DNA from: Streptomyces sp. ISL-87
GTDB taxonomy: Bacteria; Actinomycetota; Actinomycetes; Streptomycetales; Streptomycetaceae
NCBI RefSeq assembly: GCF_018614095.1
Contig: NZ_JAGGOY010000046.1
Coordinates: 179-64,178 of the forward strand
Direction: 5' to 3'
Length of the DNA stretch: 64,000 bases
The notes under the pieces are model-generated. The model saw only the letters and a program-made list of their open reading frames with translations, made no database searches and was not told the DNA's origin. Positions 26,568-36,121 of this stretch are shown one piece after another. Position 1 is the first letter of the stretch; each line of letters begins with the position of its first letter. The translations under genes were made by a program, and so were the position numbers.

Positions 26568-28820
26568 CTACTGCACTGCGTCAGGCCGGCCTTGAACGGC
26601 GAGGCGGGCCAAGGCGCTGCGGGCGCTCGGATACCCAGACTTGGCTGCTCGCTGATACCACTCGATTGCCTCGCCGACGAGTCCGTCCTCTTCCAGGACC
26701 TCGGCCACGAGCAGTTCGGCCCCCAGGAAGCCGTTGTTCGCCAAGCGAGTGAGCCAAACCGCAGCTTCCTCAGACCGGCCAGCCTGCTGCATGAGAGAGG
26801 CTGCGCGTCCCAGAGCACCAGGACGACCCTTATCGGCCAGATCGCAGAGCCATCGGATGATGTCGATCTCGTACTCGGCTCGCTTCAGCAGGGCGATGGC
26901 GGTATCGAGTATGTCCAGGTCTGTCTGCTCGGCAAGTTGCTTGATCCAGGCTGCGGCTGCAGCGACCTGGTCCTGGCTGAGCATGAGGTCAACGACGGCA
27001 TGAACCGAAGAAAGGTGGCCCTGGGCGGCTGCCTTCTTGTACTCGTCCACCGCCTCGTCTGTGCGACCGAGCTTCTGGAGCAGTGCAGCAGCCTTTCGGC
27101 GGGCGACCGCGAAGGCCGCGCCGCCAGAGGCACGCTGGTACAGGACCAGCGCTTGTGGAAGGCGACCTGACTTGTGCAGCTCCTCCGCAGCCTCCCACGC
27201 TGCTGCATGGTCTCCCGCCTGCGCGGCCTTCAAAACGAATCGGAGGTGGTCCGCGTGGCGGGCGCGTGCGGAGCGGCCGAACGCGAACAGGTCCTCATCG
27301 TGGGCGTGCACGAACGCGGCCTCCCACAGTTCAGTGGGCACGGCCTTGTTGGCCCGGCTGTTACGACCGTGCTGTTCCAGGTAGTCGGCCAGCCGATAGT
27401 GCGGAGTTTCGAACGCTTCCTGCCCGGGGCGCGGTTTGATTCGGGTCAGCGCACCGCGAGCTCCATGGCAAGGCTGGGCTGTGTACGCCAGCGCTTCTTC
27501 GAACCAGTCGTCGCTGCTCTGGTCCCACTCTTGATCGGTGAGGTAGCCCGGCGCGGCGGCTGCGAGGAGGAGACGGGGGATGGCGAGGCCGTTACCGAGC
27601 CGGCGGGCGTCCATGGCTGCTTCCAGCACGGCACGTGCACCGGGAGGGGCATTGTGATACCGCTCCAGCAATGCTGGGGCTCCTGCCAGGTACTGCGTGA
27701 CCTGGCCGTCTGCGGCACGCTTGGCCGCGTAGAGCAGCCTACGGTCGCGCACCTCACCACGTCGGATGGCAGCCAGATCTGCAGCTGAGAATGAGGAGGG
27801 CACGGAGATGTTGGTACCCGCCAGCAGCTTCCTGGCCTGCTCGTGCACGTCAGGGGCGCCAGCCTTCGGCAGCGCGGTGAGCGTCGCCCAATACTCCGGC
27901 CAGACGGTGCCCAGCACCAAGATCGGGCGACGGGCTTGATCCTGAAGCAGTGCCCGAAGGCCTGCAACCACCCGCTCGCCCAGGGAACCGGTCGAGGGGA
28001 GCAGATAGTGCTGCGCCTCGTTCAGCCAGACCACCGTTCGGGGGCCGACATTCTGGATGTCGGCCAGTGCCGCTTCGGGTCGAGTGGGATCGAACGGGTG
28101 CCACAGCCTCCAGCCGTCGGCCAACGACTGTACTGCTTCCCAGCACGCCCGGGTCTTACCGCACGATGAGCTGCCGACCAGCATTGCCATGCCGCTCTGT
28201 CCGGCTTCCGCTCGGCGGACGACGTCACGCAGAAGCCGGTCGTGGGCCCGTATGACGTACGGCGTGAGGGCTGACAGCACGGGTGGAGCCGTCGGCCTCG
28301 AGGTGGTCAGACCTGTGTCGTAATGCACGGTCCAGCCCTCAGGGAACCGGTGAGTGGGGATGACGTCGACACTGTGGTGGACTTCCAGGTCGAACGGGTC
28401 CAGCTGCGAGATCGGGCGTCCCACGGCCGCGGCCGACCGGTGATTGTTAAGTGCCGCTTCAGCTTGCGCCTGTTGTACGCCGGTCCGCACAGACTCGGCA
28501 CGCTGCCGGGCTACTGCAGCGTGCCGATCACGCCACCACAGGGAATCGAACAGATGCGTTTCGGAAGGGGCTGGCTCGAATCCCTCAGCCAGAGCCGCGG
28601 CATGCAACTGCTCTACGATCTTGACAAGGGTGTCGACCCGCTGCGGGAACCGACGCCCGTCTAACCATGCCCCGATCGTCGTGGCTACGGGACCGCCGGC
28701 CCCCCGAGAAAGGGCTCGGAGGCTGACACGCCTCGTCAGGTACTCACCATGGATTGCGCCCAGCCGCTTGAGGGCAGCGAAGAAGGCATCCTCGCTACGT
28801 GCACCCACTACGCTGTCCAC
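26568..28820 (-). CDS. P-loop NTPase with C-terminal TPR/Sel1-like repeats
   Basis: A 750-residue cytosolic protein. Residues 10-75 form a small helical domain reminiscent of an HTH (RALSRGAGGPVATTIGAWLDGRRFP). A Walker A motif, VGSSSCGKTRA, lies at about 214-224, and a Walker-B-like TVVWLNEAQHYL near 262. From about residue 500 the chain is a run of short helical repeats (KSGRLPQALVLYQRASGG, LGRTDEAVDEYKKAAAQG, LVGEAIEWYQRAAKSG) typical of TPR/Sel1. The layout of sensor repeats on a STAND-like NTPase is shared by many defence and signalling proteins. The start codon is uncertain between GTG 28820 and 28808. Confidence 0.7.
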   Translation of the reverse strand: MDSVVGARSEDAFFAALKRLGAIHGEYLTRRVSLRALSRGAGGPVATTIGAWLDGRRFPQRVDTLVKIVEQLHAAALAEGFEPAPSETHLFDSLWWRDRHAAVARQRAESVRTGVQQAQAEAALNNHRSAAAVGRPISQLDPFDLEVHHSVDVIPTHRFPEGWTVHYDTGLTTSRPTAPPVLSALTPYVIRAHDRLLRDVVRRAEAGQSGMAMLVGSSSCGKTRACWEAVQSLADGWRLWHPFDPTRPEAALADIQNVGPRTVVWLNEAQHYLLPSTGSLGERVVAGLRALLQDQARRPILVLGTVWPEYWATLTALPKAGAPDVHEQARKLLAGTNISVPSSFSAADLAAIRRGEVRDRRLLYAAKRAADGQVTQYLAGAPALLERYHNAPPGARAVLEAAMDARRLGNGLAIPRLLLAAAAPGYLTDQEWDQSSDDWFEEALAYTAQPCHGARGALTRIKPRPGQEAFETPHYRLADYLEQHGRNSRANKAVPTELWEAAFVHAHDEDLFAFGRSARARHADHLRFVLKAAQAGDHAAAWEAAEELHKSGRLPQALVLYQRASGGAAFAVARRKAAALLQKLGRTDEAVDEYKKAAAQGHLSSVHAVVDLMLSQDQVAAAAAWIKQLAEQTDLDILDTAIALLKRAEYEIDIIRWLCDLADKGRPGALGRAASLMQQAGRSEEAAVWLTRLANNGFLGAELLVAEVLEEDGLVGEAIEWYQRAAKSGYPSARSALARLAVQGRPDAVQ

Positions 28821-29011
28821 CCCTCTCCCCGAAGCCCGGACAACACGGGCTGGACAGCTGCGAAGTCTACGTCGCCTGAACAGGGTTGATGCGAAGTACG
28901 TGTGCAATCCATCGCTGAATGGCAGTTGGACACCGCATTGCACAGAGAGCGTTGGGCCCAGGCCGCACTGAGAGGCCGACTCCATCCACGAGATCACCCT
29001 GGAGCCCCAGC

Positions 29012-29203
29012 ATGCCTATCGACTGCCTTCCGACCGCCGTGATCATCCCCGGGGTTATGGGCTTCGTCATCTTCGTGCTCTTGTATGCCGGCGTCGTCCT
29101 ACCGACCATCTGGTCCCGCCACCCCGAGCGCCGTAAAGCGGCACACTGCACCCTCGACATGCTGTTGAAGGCTCGCCGTGGTCTGCGCCGTATCGGGCGG
29201 TAG
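29012..29203 (+). CDS. small single-pass membrane protein
   Basis: A 63-residue protein with one strong hydrophobic helix (residues 8-30, AVIIPGVMGFVIFVLLYAGV) and a basic cytosolic tail (LLKARRGLRRIGR). GGAG at 29001-29004 supports the ATG at 29012. It precedes the DUF5753 gene on the same strand. Function unknown. Confidence 0.55.
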   Translation: MPIDCLPTAVIIPGVMGFVIFVLLYAGVVLPTIWSRHPERRKAAHCTLDMLLKARRGLRRIGR

Positions 29204-29402
29204 GGCCACGAGCGGAGGCAGGAAGAGGCGCCCCCCTCGCAGAGCCGCAGGGCTGCCTGCCGGAGCTGCCCGATCTGGGCTCGATCCTGCCGAGCTCCGG
29301 ATGAGTCGCGTGCCAGCCTGGGGCATGAAGTTGAGCCATGCCTCCATGGAGTTCAGGCCAGCGCACCAGCCTGCCCACCGCCCCGCTGTCACGATCGCAG
29401 TC

Positions 29403-30014
29403 ATGACGACTTCATCGCCGGACGCTGCCCCAGGCTGGGACGACCTCCTTCGTGCAGGCACAGGCCCCGTGCAGCAGACCTTTCTCGACCTTGTCAGGAC
29501 CACGCGTGAGTACGTGGGGTACAGCCCGGATCTGGTGTCGGGCCTCCTGCAGACGTCGGAGTACGCTGCTGCCGTGCTGCGGCTCGTCGTGGACTTCCAT
29601 GGGACTCCCGACGACATCGAGGCAGGGGTAGCCGCCCGTACGGCTCGCGCACAGTACATCGGCCAGGACGGTCGTACCTTCCACGTCCTGCTGGGCGAAC
29701 AGGCGCTGCACACCAACCTCGGCGGGCCTGAAGTGATGCAAGGCCAACTCCGCCGGCTGCTGGACGCGACGGACCTGCCGGGCCTGTCCCTGGGGATCAT
29801 CCCGGCCCGTTCCCGCCTCCTGGTCCACCCCGGGGGCGGCTTCTCGATTTTCGACGCCGGCAGGGTGGAGGTCGAGGGGTACGGCGGGGCTGAGACGATC
29901 ACAGACCAGGATCGGGTTGCGCTGTTCCGCAAGGCGTTCGGGCTCCTGAAAGCCTCTGCTGTCTACGGCCAGGCAGCCCGGGACCTGATCACGGCCGCGT
30001 TCACGGTCAGCTGA
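29403..30014 (+). CDS. DUF5753-domain protein lacking the usual HTH
   Basis: A 203-residue protein made almost entirely of the DUF5753 effector domain (TREYVGYSPDLVSGLLQTSEYAAAVLR, split by Gly; then FHVLLGEQALHTNLGGPEVMQGQL). In actinomycetes this domain normally follows an N-terminal XRE HTH, as in BldB-partner-type regulators, but no HTH is found in frame upstream. The start is uncertain: 29403 and 29346 are both possible and neither has a clear ribosome site. It converges with and overlaps the next gene by 8 bp. Confidence 0.65.
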   Translation: MTTSSPDAAPGWDDLLRAGTGPVQQTFLDLVRTTREYVGYSPDLVSGLLQTSEYAAAVLRLVVDFHGTPDDIEAGVAARTARAQYIGQDGRTFHVLLGEQALHTNLGGPEVMQGQLRRLLDATDLPGLSLGIIPARSRLLVHPGGGFSIFDAGRVEVEGYGGAETITDQDRVALFRKAFGLLKASAVYGQAARDLITAAFTVS

Positions 30015-31254
30015 CGGCACTCGGATCAGCGCGGGCGGTCCACTGCTCGAGCAGTACCTCTGCAGGCAGTGCGTTGCCGTTGGGAGCCAAGCGCTCGACC
30101 GGCATGTCGCTGGAGGCGCAGGCGAGCAGTTGCTCGGCGATGAGGTGGGGAACCAGCAGGGCCGCCGTGCCGGCCTGCCGGTTGAAGGTCACTTGGTAGG
30201 TGGCGATGACCGAGGCTTCCCATTCGGTGAGGGTGTCCCGTTCCGGCTCGCTGTAGTGGGTCCGGGGAAGGGCGGGCGCCTTGATGGCCACCAGCTGCCA
30301 CGGTGCGCTGGCGGGGCGGCTGGCTTCCTCGCGTGCCTGGCGGATCCAGTCGGCGGCGAGCTGGTCGAAGGCGGCGTGGGCCTCGGGCTTTCCCTTGCGG
30401 CGTCGCCCGAAAGCGTCGCTGACGACGGTGTAGACCGCGAAGTCGTGGTCTTCCAGGCGGCGCCAGGACGAGATGGCTCGGTGACTCCACTCGTGCCAGG
30501 CTCGCCGGAAGGTCTTGGCGGCCTCCGCTCCCAGTCCGGCGAAGGCGGGATCTTCTGTGAACTGTGGCGCGGGCAGGACGCGTACTGCTGCCGCCTCCAG
30601 CAGACGGTCCGGTCGCACGAGGGCGGCGAAGGCGCGGCGCTCCTGGTCGAGGACGGCGGTGAGGCGGCTCTGCAGACCATCGGCCCACGGGGCGAGGAAG
30701 GGGTATTGGGCTACGGCCTCAATGCTCCGTGCCAGGTAGGAGTGCAGCCGGCGCCAGTGCTCGTGACGTCGGGACCGGACATTGCGGGCGCGGTCGTACC
30801 GCTCGCGCTGCTCGTAGCGATCGTCGTCGTCTTCATCCTCCTCGTTGTCGGAGGCGGCGGTTCGGGGCGGGTACTCACCGGTGGCGAGGGCGTCGGCGGC
30901 GTCACGCTCGGCCTCGATGTCTTCCTCGTCCAGGGGCTTCCGGTCGAGCCAGACGCGGAGAGCGTCCACGTCGATGACGGCTGCTCCGAGCGGCAGGATG
31001 GGGCTGTCCGTGGGCAGCGGCCAGCGGCAGCTCGTACAGAGCCGCTCCACGGCTTCGCCGAACGGGATGTCGAGCTCCTTGACGGAGGCGGCTGATCGCA
31101 GGGTCCCGCACGCCGGGCTCCCGTGGAGCTTGCCCTTGCCCGATGCTGAGGCGTGGCAGGTGATGAGGATGTCCCGGGTCGGCCCGAGGGGGACCTCAGG
31201 CGCGAACGTGGAACCGAGCGGGACGTGACGAAGCTCACCGTTAGTCGAGGCCAT
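30007..31254 (-). CDS. hypothetical protein with N-terminal Cys-rich segment
   Basis: I do not recognise this 415-residue protein. The N-terminal 85 residues hold cysteines and histidines spaced like a degenerate zinc site (ITCHAS, SPACGTL, LCTSCRWPL). A strongly acidic low-complexity stretch (residues about 128-150, EEDEDDDDR) follows, and the rest is helical with many Trp and Arg (HEHWRRLHSYLARSIEAVA). It ends overlapping the convergent DUF5753 gene. It is the last gene before attR. Confidence 0.6.
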   Translation of the reverse strand: MASTNGELRHVPLGSTFAPEVPLGPTRDILITCHASASGKGKLHGSPACGTLRSAASVKELDIPFGEAVERLCTSCRWPLPTDSPILPLGAAVIDVDALRVWLDRKPLDEEDIEAERDAADALATGEYPPRTAASDNEEDEDDDDRYEQRERYDRARNVRSRRHEHWRRLHSYLARSIEAVAQYPFLAPWADGLQSRLTAVLDQERRAFAALVRPDRLLEAAAVRVLPAPQFTEDPAFAGLGAEAAKTFRRAWHEWSHRAISSWRRLEDHDFAVYTVVSDAFGRRRKGKPEAHAAFDQLAADWIRQAREEASRPASAPWQLVAIKAPALPRTHYSEPERDTLTEWEASVIATYQVTFNRQAGTAALLVPHLIAEQLLACASSDMPVERLAPNGNALPAEVLLEQWTARADPSAVS

Positions 31255-31479
31255 GCCGGCAGGCTATGTGCAGGCACTGACAGTCCGCCGGGTAAACCAG
31301 CCCATCCACCCGGCAGTGGACCAGACTCGACGGCGGAGGTGTCTGGCCGCCAGCGCGGTGTCCTGGGGACCAGTTGGGGACCATGCGATGGAAGCGGTGG
31401 TGCACGAAACGCCTCCCTGTGCACCACTTGCGCCCCAGATAAGTGTAATATGTCCGGATAATCCGGGTCACCTGCACAT

Positions 31480-31522
31480 CTGGGGGTCAAGGGGTCGCAG
31501 GTTCAAATCCTGTCGTCCCGAC
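31480..31522 (+). repeat. attachment site attR (43-bp repeat, tRNA-Pro 3' fragment)
   Basis: An exact copy of 21186-21228. It restores only the 3' part of tRNA-Pro; the 5' half is missing, so this is not a functional tRNA. Confidence 0.92.
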
Positions 31523-31541
31523 TTGAAAGAGTCGCAGGTCA

Positions 31542-31573
31542 GGGGCCGTTTCAGAGCAATCTGAAACGGCCCC
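31542..31573 (+). terminator. strong terminator at the original tRNA-Pro 3' flank
   Basis: A perfect 13-bp stem (GGGGCCGTTTCAG with CTGAAACGGCCCC) and a 6-base loop, followed by a T-run at 31581-31585. It sits 20 bp after attR and is most likely the native terminator of tRNA-Pro, separated from it by the integration. Confidence 0.8.
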
Positions 31574-31918
31574 TTGATCGTTTTTGGGGACCGCTTGGCG
31601 ACCAGCGGCGCGATGGGGTCATCTGGGACTGCGTCAGGATCCGGCCGCTGTCGGGGGGAACCGCGCTGCGAGCTGTTGCGGCGGATGTGATCGACGGTCA
31701 GTCAGGATATCGTTGCCGGCCACTGGGCGTAGAGGACCGTCGCCACCGCCGCCACCGCCGCCGTGGCCGTCAAGCCCGCCCCGGCACTCGCCCTCCCGGC
31801 CACCGCGCCCGCTGTGGCCGCCGGCAGAGGGGAGCCGATCGTTGTATTCGACGTACCCGTGACCAGCGAGACCCGCCCGCTCCGTTAGCATGTTCGAACT
31901 CGCAACGATCGCCTTGAA
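31574..31918. other. intergenic region upstream of PAP2 gene
   Basis: About 345 bp with no gene I can support. It includes a short CCACCGCCG-type low-complexity run near 31735-31765. The open frames here lack coding character. Confidence 0.4.
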
Positions 31919-33301
31919 ATGTATAAATCGGCTGAAAATTTGAAATCTACGATATCGCGGATGTTCTCGCGAATAAGCGGCAGAAACGGATTCGCCGCGT
32001 GGCGTCAACCACGGGTCGTGCTGTGGGCCGCGATAAGTGTGGTGGCCCTCGGATTCCTCATCGCACTGGAGATCTCCGCGCGTCGGTACGGCGTACGGGG
32101 GCCGATGACCAACCAGGTGCGAGAGGTGATATTCGCCCCCAAATCAGGGCCGCTGTTGTACGCCGGTATGGCGCTGATGATGGTGGTGCTCACCCCGCGG
32201 CAGCGGTTCGTCGCGGCCGGCGCCGCGATCGGCATCGACGTCGTCTTCTGGCTCGTACGGTGGGCGGTCGACGCCAAGATGATGGCCGGCAACGGAGCGT
32301 TGTGGGTGGTCTTGGCCCATGGCGTCATCGCTGTCACGCGCCGCACCGGCCGGGACCGTGTCCTGCTGCTGAAAGGCGTCGGACTGGGCCTGCTGCTGGT
32401 GGCCGGCCGCAAGACCGGCGACATCTGGCTGCTGATCACGTCGAAGAGCCGTCCGGTGGTGCTCGACCAGTACGTGGCAGCCGCCGATCACGCGTTGGGC
32501 AGCCCGTCGTGGCTGGTGGGCCGGATCGTCCAAGCCACCGGCACGGTCGGCGCCCACGTTCTCGACTGGGTCTACGTTCAGCTCGGGGTGGCCGCGGTCG
32601 CCGTCGCGCTGTACCAATTGCGCAACGTGGCGGTCGAGCGCCGCTTCCCGGGCCATCATCTGGTGCGCACTTTCCTGGTCATCGGTCTGCTCGGGCCGGC
32701 CATCTACATGATCTACCCGGTGGTCGGACCGGTCTTCGCCTACGGCGCCGACGGCGGGCACTGGGCGGTGGCCAACCTGTGGCCGGACACGCCGCCGCCC
32801 GTCACCACCCCGCACCCGATGCCCTTCGACGGGATCACCCCGCGCAACTGCATGCCCAGCCTGCACACAGCGTGGGCCACCGCGATCTTCATTCATTCCC
32901 GCAAGGGCCCCCGGGCTCTGCAATTCGCAGGCGCGTTCTGGCTGATCGCCACGCTCGGCGCAACGCTGGGCTTCGGCTACCACTACGGCGCGGACATCGT
33001 CGCCGGCGTGGTGTTCACGCTCACGATCGAGACGGCGCTGCGCGCGCTCGACCGCGGTTGGGACCGGCCGGGAATCCAGCTGGTCGTCTACGGCGCCGCG
33101 GTCTTCGCTGCGCTCTTGGCGTCGTATCGCTATCTGTCCATGGAGATGGCCGGACATCCGTGGGTCTTCGGGCCGCTGCTCATTCTGGCGATGACCTCAG
33201 TGGTCTACGGCTACGTGCGAACCACCAGGAGGTGGGGACGGAAGGCCGCGTCGGCGCATCTGCCGGCACCGCGACGCGAACCACAGCCCGAACTGGTTTG
33301 A
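31919..33301 (+). CDS. PAP2-type membrane phosphatase
   Basis: A 460-residue polytopic membrane protein. The C-terminal half carries PAP2/phosphatidic-acid-phosphatase signatures CMPSLHTAWA and GYHYGADIVAG (the SxxH and HxxxxxD blocks), as in AUR1/inositol-phosphorylceramide-synthase-like enzymes. About nine hydrophobic segments are visible. It probably hydrolyses or transfers a lipid phosphate group at the outer face of the membrane. The first 20 codons are unusually AT-rich; ATG 31961 is an alternative start. It stands just outside the integrated element. Confidence 0.75.
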   Translation: MYKSAENLKSTISRMFSRISGRNGFAAWRQPRVVLWAAISVVALGFLIALEISARRYGVRGPMTNQVREVIFAPKSGPLLYAGMALMMVVLTPRQRFVAAGAAIGIDVVFWLVRWAVDAKMMAGNGALWVVLAHGVIAVTRRTGRDRVLLLKGVGLGLLLVAGRKTGDIWLLITSKSRPVVLDQYVAAADHALGSPSWLVGRIVQATGTVGAHVLDWVYVQLGVAAVAVALYQLRNVAVERRFPGHHLVRTFLVIGLLGPAIYMIYPVVGPVFAYGADGGHWAVANLWPDTPPPVTTPHPMPFDGITPRNCMPSLHTAWATAIFIHSRKGPRALQFAGAFWLIATLGATLGFGYHYGADIVAGVVFTLTIETALRALDRGWDRPGIQLVVYGAAVFAALLASYRYLSMEMAGHPWVFGPLLILAMTSVVYGYVRTTRRWGRKAASAHLPAPRREPQPELV

Positions 33302-33426
33302 GTCATGTTGCAGCGAGTCGTGGGCTGAGCACCGAGGCACCATCGTGATGGTCGCGGCCGTATCGGAGATTCTCCGGTACGGCCTCTCCTCGTTTTCGCC
33401 GTCGCCGGGCTCGGTGGCGCGGTGGC

Positions 33427-34149
33427 TCAGCGGTAGCGAACGGCGGCCGCCGCGAAGGGCGCCGCGTGCGCTGGGACCGAGGCGAGGACGGCGACCCACG
33501 AGCCGTCGGTGAACTCGATGTCCATGCGCCCCTTCTGGAGCACTCCCGTCGGGTTGGCGCGCAGCGCGGCGACCGCCGGCCGCGGTGCTTCCCAGTACTG
33601 CTTCATGACCGGCGTCGACTGCCACAGCGGTGAGACGTCGCTCAGGCCGAACCAGCGCCGGTCGGTGACCGCGAGTACGCCGGTGACCGAGCCCCGCGCG
33701 TCGGCGCGGCTGACGAGGAAGTGCCCGGCCGCGCTCTGCCAGCCGCCCTCCATGCCCTTGCCGTGCATCAGCCGCGTGCCGAGACCGTCCAGGGCGTCGG
33801 GTGCGCGGTCGGGCGCGTCCGCGGCGGCGGCCGGCTTGGACTGCCGGGGATCGAGTACGCGCGCCCTGACCAGTTGCCGCAGCGGACGGGGGAGCTTCGC
33901 CTCGATCCGCTGGCCGAGCGCAGACGGCTCCGCCGGGGCGAGGAGGGCCTCCGGAGGGTGCGGCACGCTGGGGGCGAGTTCGTAGGAACACGCCGCGATG
34001 AGCCGTTCACCCTGGTGCACGAACCTCGCCGCCTGCTCACGCACTGCCTGGTTCAACGTGCCTGCTCCTGTTCTGGTGGTGGGCCGCGATGGGCCGGTGG
34101 GACGGATTCCGGTGCCTGGGGTGATTGTGCCCTGAGGGGCGGTCTTCAT
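33427..34149 (-). CDS. hypothetical protein
   Basis: A 240-residue soluble protein I cannot assign. Blocks such as EQAARFVHQGERLIAACSYELAP near residue 40 and GVLAVTDRRWFGLSDVSP near residue 155 suggest one globular domain with a beta-rich second half, perhaps PH-like. The N-terminal 30 residues are Pro/Thr-rich. A GTG two codons upstream of ATG 34149 could also start it. Confidence 0.6.
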   Translation of the reverse strand: MKTAPQGTITPGTGIRPTGPSRPTTRTGAGTLNQAVREQAARFVHQGERLIAACSYELAPSVPHPPEALLAPAEPSALGQRIEAKLPRPLRQLVRARVLDPRQSKPAAAADAPDRAPDALDGLGTRLMHGKGMEGGWQSAAGHFLVSRADARGSVTGVLAVTDRRWFGLSDVSPLWQSTPVMKQYWEAPRPAVAALRANPTGVLQKGRMDIEFTDGSWVAVLASVPAHAAPFAAAAVRYR

Positions 34150-34447
34150 GATCACCGGGCTGTCCCCGGCCGAACGGCCGGACGGGAATCGGCCGATCCC
34201 GGGGCGGTGCCGTGCCGCCCCGTCCCCGAATCCGGTGTGGGCACCGACCGCGCCCTGAAAGCACGGCAGATGGCCGGGGAGCCCTGAAGGCCGGTCAAGG
34301 ACGCCGACGGGTTTCGGCCAGATCCCGCAGCGTCAACAGGCCTGACAGGTCCAGATCATGAGCCACTGTCAAGACCCGTGCGCAAAGCCGCTAAGCTTCC
34401 GGGCCGTTGTCCTATGATCATTCAATTTCGATCGTTTGAGGGTTCTG
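34150..34447. other. intergenic promoter region of the conservon
   Basis: About 300 bp between the divergent hypothetical gene and cvnA, with no supported gene. The last 60 bp (34400-34447) are AT-richer and probably contain the conservon promoter. Confidence 0.4.
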
Positions 34448-36121
34448 ATGGTTCGAGTGGGATCGTCGCCCGGAAGTCCAGGGCCCACCTCACCCACCGT
34501 ATGGGCGCTGCCCGCCCTGGTCACCGCGGCCGTCGCCGCGATCGCCGTGGCACTGGTGTCCGCACCTGCCCGCACCCCCGTCGCCTGGGTCGGTGCCGTG
34601 GCCTTCGTCGCCGTAGCCCTCTCCTGCGGTGAGGCCGCCCGGCGCGGCAAGGCGGTGGCCGCACTCCGGGCCACGGTCGCCGCGCAGGAGGCGGCCCTGT
34701 CGCGGCAGGAGGCCGAGACCGTACGGCTGGCCGAGGCGCTGCTGCCCGAGGTCGTGGAGCGCCTGGGCAAGGGGGAGTTCCCCGAGGAGGTGCTCGCCTC
34801 CCTGGAGGACCCCGATGCCTACGAGCCCGGCCTGACCCGGGAGTTCAGGTCGGCTCACCTCGCCGTGCTGCGCTCCGTCCTCGACGCCGTCGTCGCCGAG
34901 GAGGACCTGCGCGACTCGGCCCAGCGGGCGTTCGTGAACATCGCCCGCCGCGTCCAGGCCATCGTGCACCAGCAGGCGCAGGAGCTCCGGGAGATGGAGG
35001 ACCGGCACGGCCACAGCCCGGACGTGTTCGGCGACCTGCTGCGCCTCGACCACGGCACGGCGCTCATCGGCCGCCTCGCCGACTCCATCGCCGTACTCGG
35101 TGGCGCGCGGCCCGGCCGCCAGTGGAACAAGGCCGTCCCGCTGTACAGCGTGCTGCGCGGCGCCATGTCGCGGATCATCGACTACCAGCGTGTCGAGCTC
35201 CACTCGGTCTCGCAGGTCGCCGTCGTCGGACCCGCAGTCGAACCGCTCATCCACGCACTGGCGGAGCTGCTGGACAACGCCACGCGCTACTCCCCGCCGC
35301 AGACCAAGGTCCACCTGACCGCCGTCGACGTGAACTCGGGCATCGCCGTCGAGATCGAGGACGGCGGCGTGAGCATGAGCGAGGAGGCCCGCAGCCGGGC
35401 CGAGCGCATGCTCCGCCAGGCGCAGCAGGGCATCGACCTCAACGACCTCGGTGAGACGCCGCGCCTGGGCCTGGCCGTCGTCGGCCGGCTCTCGCAGGCG
35501 TACAACTTCCAGGTCTCGCTGCGTTCCTCGGCCTACGGCGGGGTGCGCGCCGTCCTGATCATCCCGCAGGAGCTGATCACCACCACCGCGGCCGCGACCG
35601 GCGTCGCGCACGGTATCGGCACCTCCTCGGGCCCCAGGGCGGCCCTGGCACCGGCGTCCGGACCGACCGCAGGGCCCACCGCCGGACCGTCCACCGGACC
35701 CACCGCCGGACCGACCACCCGGCCCACCCCCGGAGGGAACGGCGAACCGGCCGCCGCCCGGCCGCAGCAGCCCCGGCGGGCCACCGGCCCGCGGATCGAC
35801 GCAGCCCCCGACGAGGTACCCGCCGTGACCGAGCGGACCCCGAACGGCCTGCCCCAGCGACGCCGCAAGGCCCGCGCGGTGGTGCCCGACCTGCCCCATG
35901 CCACGGACCGGATCATCGCCGCAGCCGCGGCGACCGCGGCGGCCGCCGACCGGGCCGGATCCGATCCCGATCCCCAGCCCGAGGTGCAGCCCGGGATGTG
36001 GCTGGCCGCCTTCCAGGGCGGCCTGTCGGGGGACAGCCAGACCGCCGCAAGCCGGACCGGCGGAGCAAGCCAGAACACAGACGCCTCGCCGGACTCGGCG
36101 AGCAAGGGGGAACAGCCATGA
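34448..36121 (+). CDS. cvnA: conservon sensor-kinase-like protein CvnA
   Basis: A 557-residue membrane-anchored histidine-kinase-like protein that heads the conservon. Two hydrophobic segments lie at about residues 18-60, then a helical region. The ATPase domain has an N-box ELLDNATRYSPP near residue 275, EIEDGGVSM, and GLAVVGRLSQAYN. The C-terminal 180 residues are disordered, with repeated Gly-Pro-Thr units (TAGPTAGPSTGPTAG). CvnA proteins bind the CvnB-C-D signalling complex. ATG 34448 follows GAGGG; a TTG at 34436 is in frame. The stop overlaps cvnB (ATGA). Confidence 0.92.
   Translation: MVRVGSSPGSPGPTSPTVWALPALVTAAVAAIAVALVSAPARTPVAWVGAVAFVAVALSCGEAARRGKAVAALRATVAAQEAALSRQEAETVRLAEALLPEVVERLGKGEFPEEVLASLEDPDAYEPGLTREFRSAHLAVLRSVLDAVVAEEDLRDSAQRAFVNIARRVQAIVHQQAQELREMEDRHGHSPDVFGDLLRLDHGTALIGRLADSIAVLGGARPGRQWNKAVPLYSVLRGAMSRIIDYQRVELHSVSQVAVVGPAVEPLIHALAELLDNATRYSPPQTKVHLTAVDVNSGIAVEIEDGGVSMSEEARSRAERMLRQAQQGIDLNDLGETPRLGLAVVGRLSQAYNFQVSLRSSAYGGVRAVLIIPQELITTTAAATGVAHGIGTSSGPRAALAPASGPTAGPTAGPSTGPTAGPTTRPTPGGNGEPAAARPQQPRRATGPRIDAAPDEVPAVTERTPNGLPQRRRKARAVVPDLPHATDRIIAAAAATAAAADRAGSDPDPQPEVQPGMWLAAFQGGLSGDSQTAASRTGGASQNTDASPDSASKGEQP

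Noticed and set aside
31480..31522. second tRNA-Pro
   Set aside because: Only the 3' 43 bases are present; no acceptor 5' strand or D-arm, so it is the attR copy.
31584..31862. 92-codon open frame downstream of attR
   Set aside because: Pro-rich low complexity with no homology signal; treated as intergenic.
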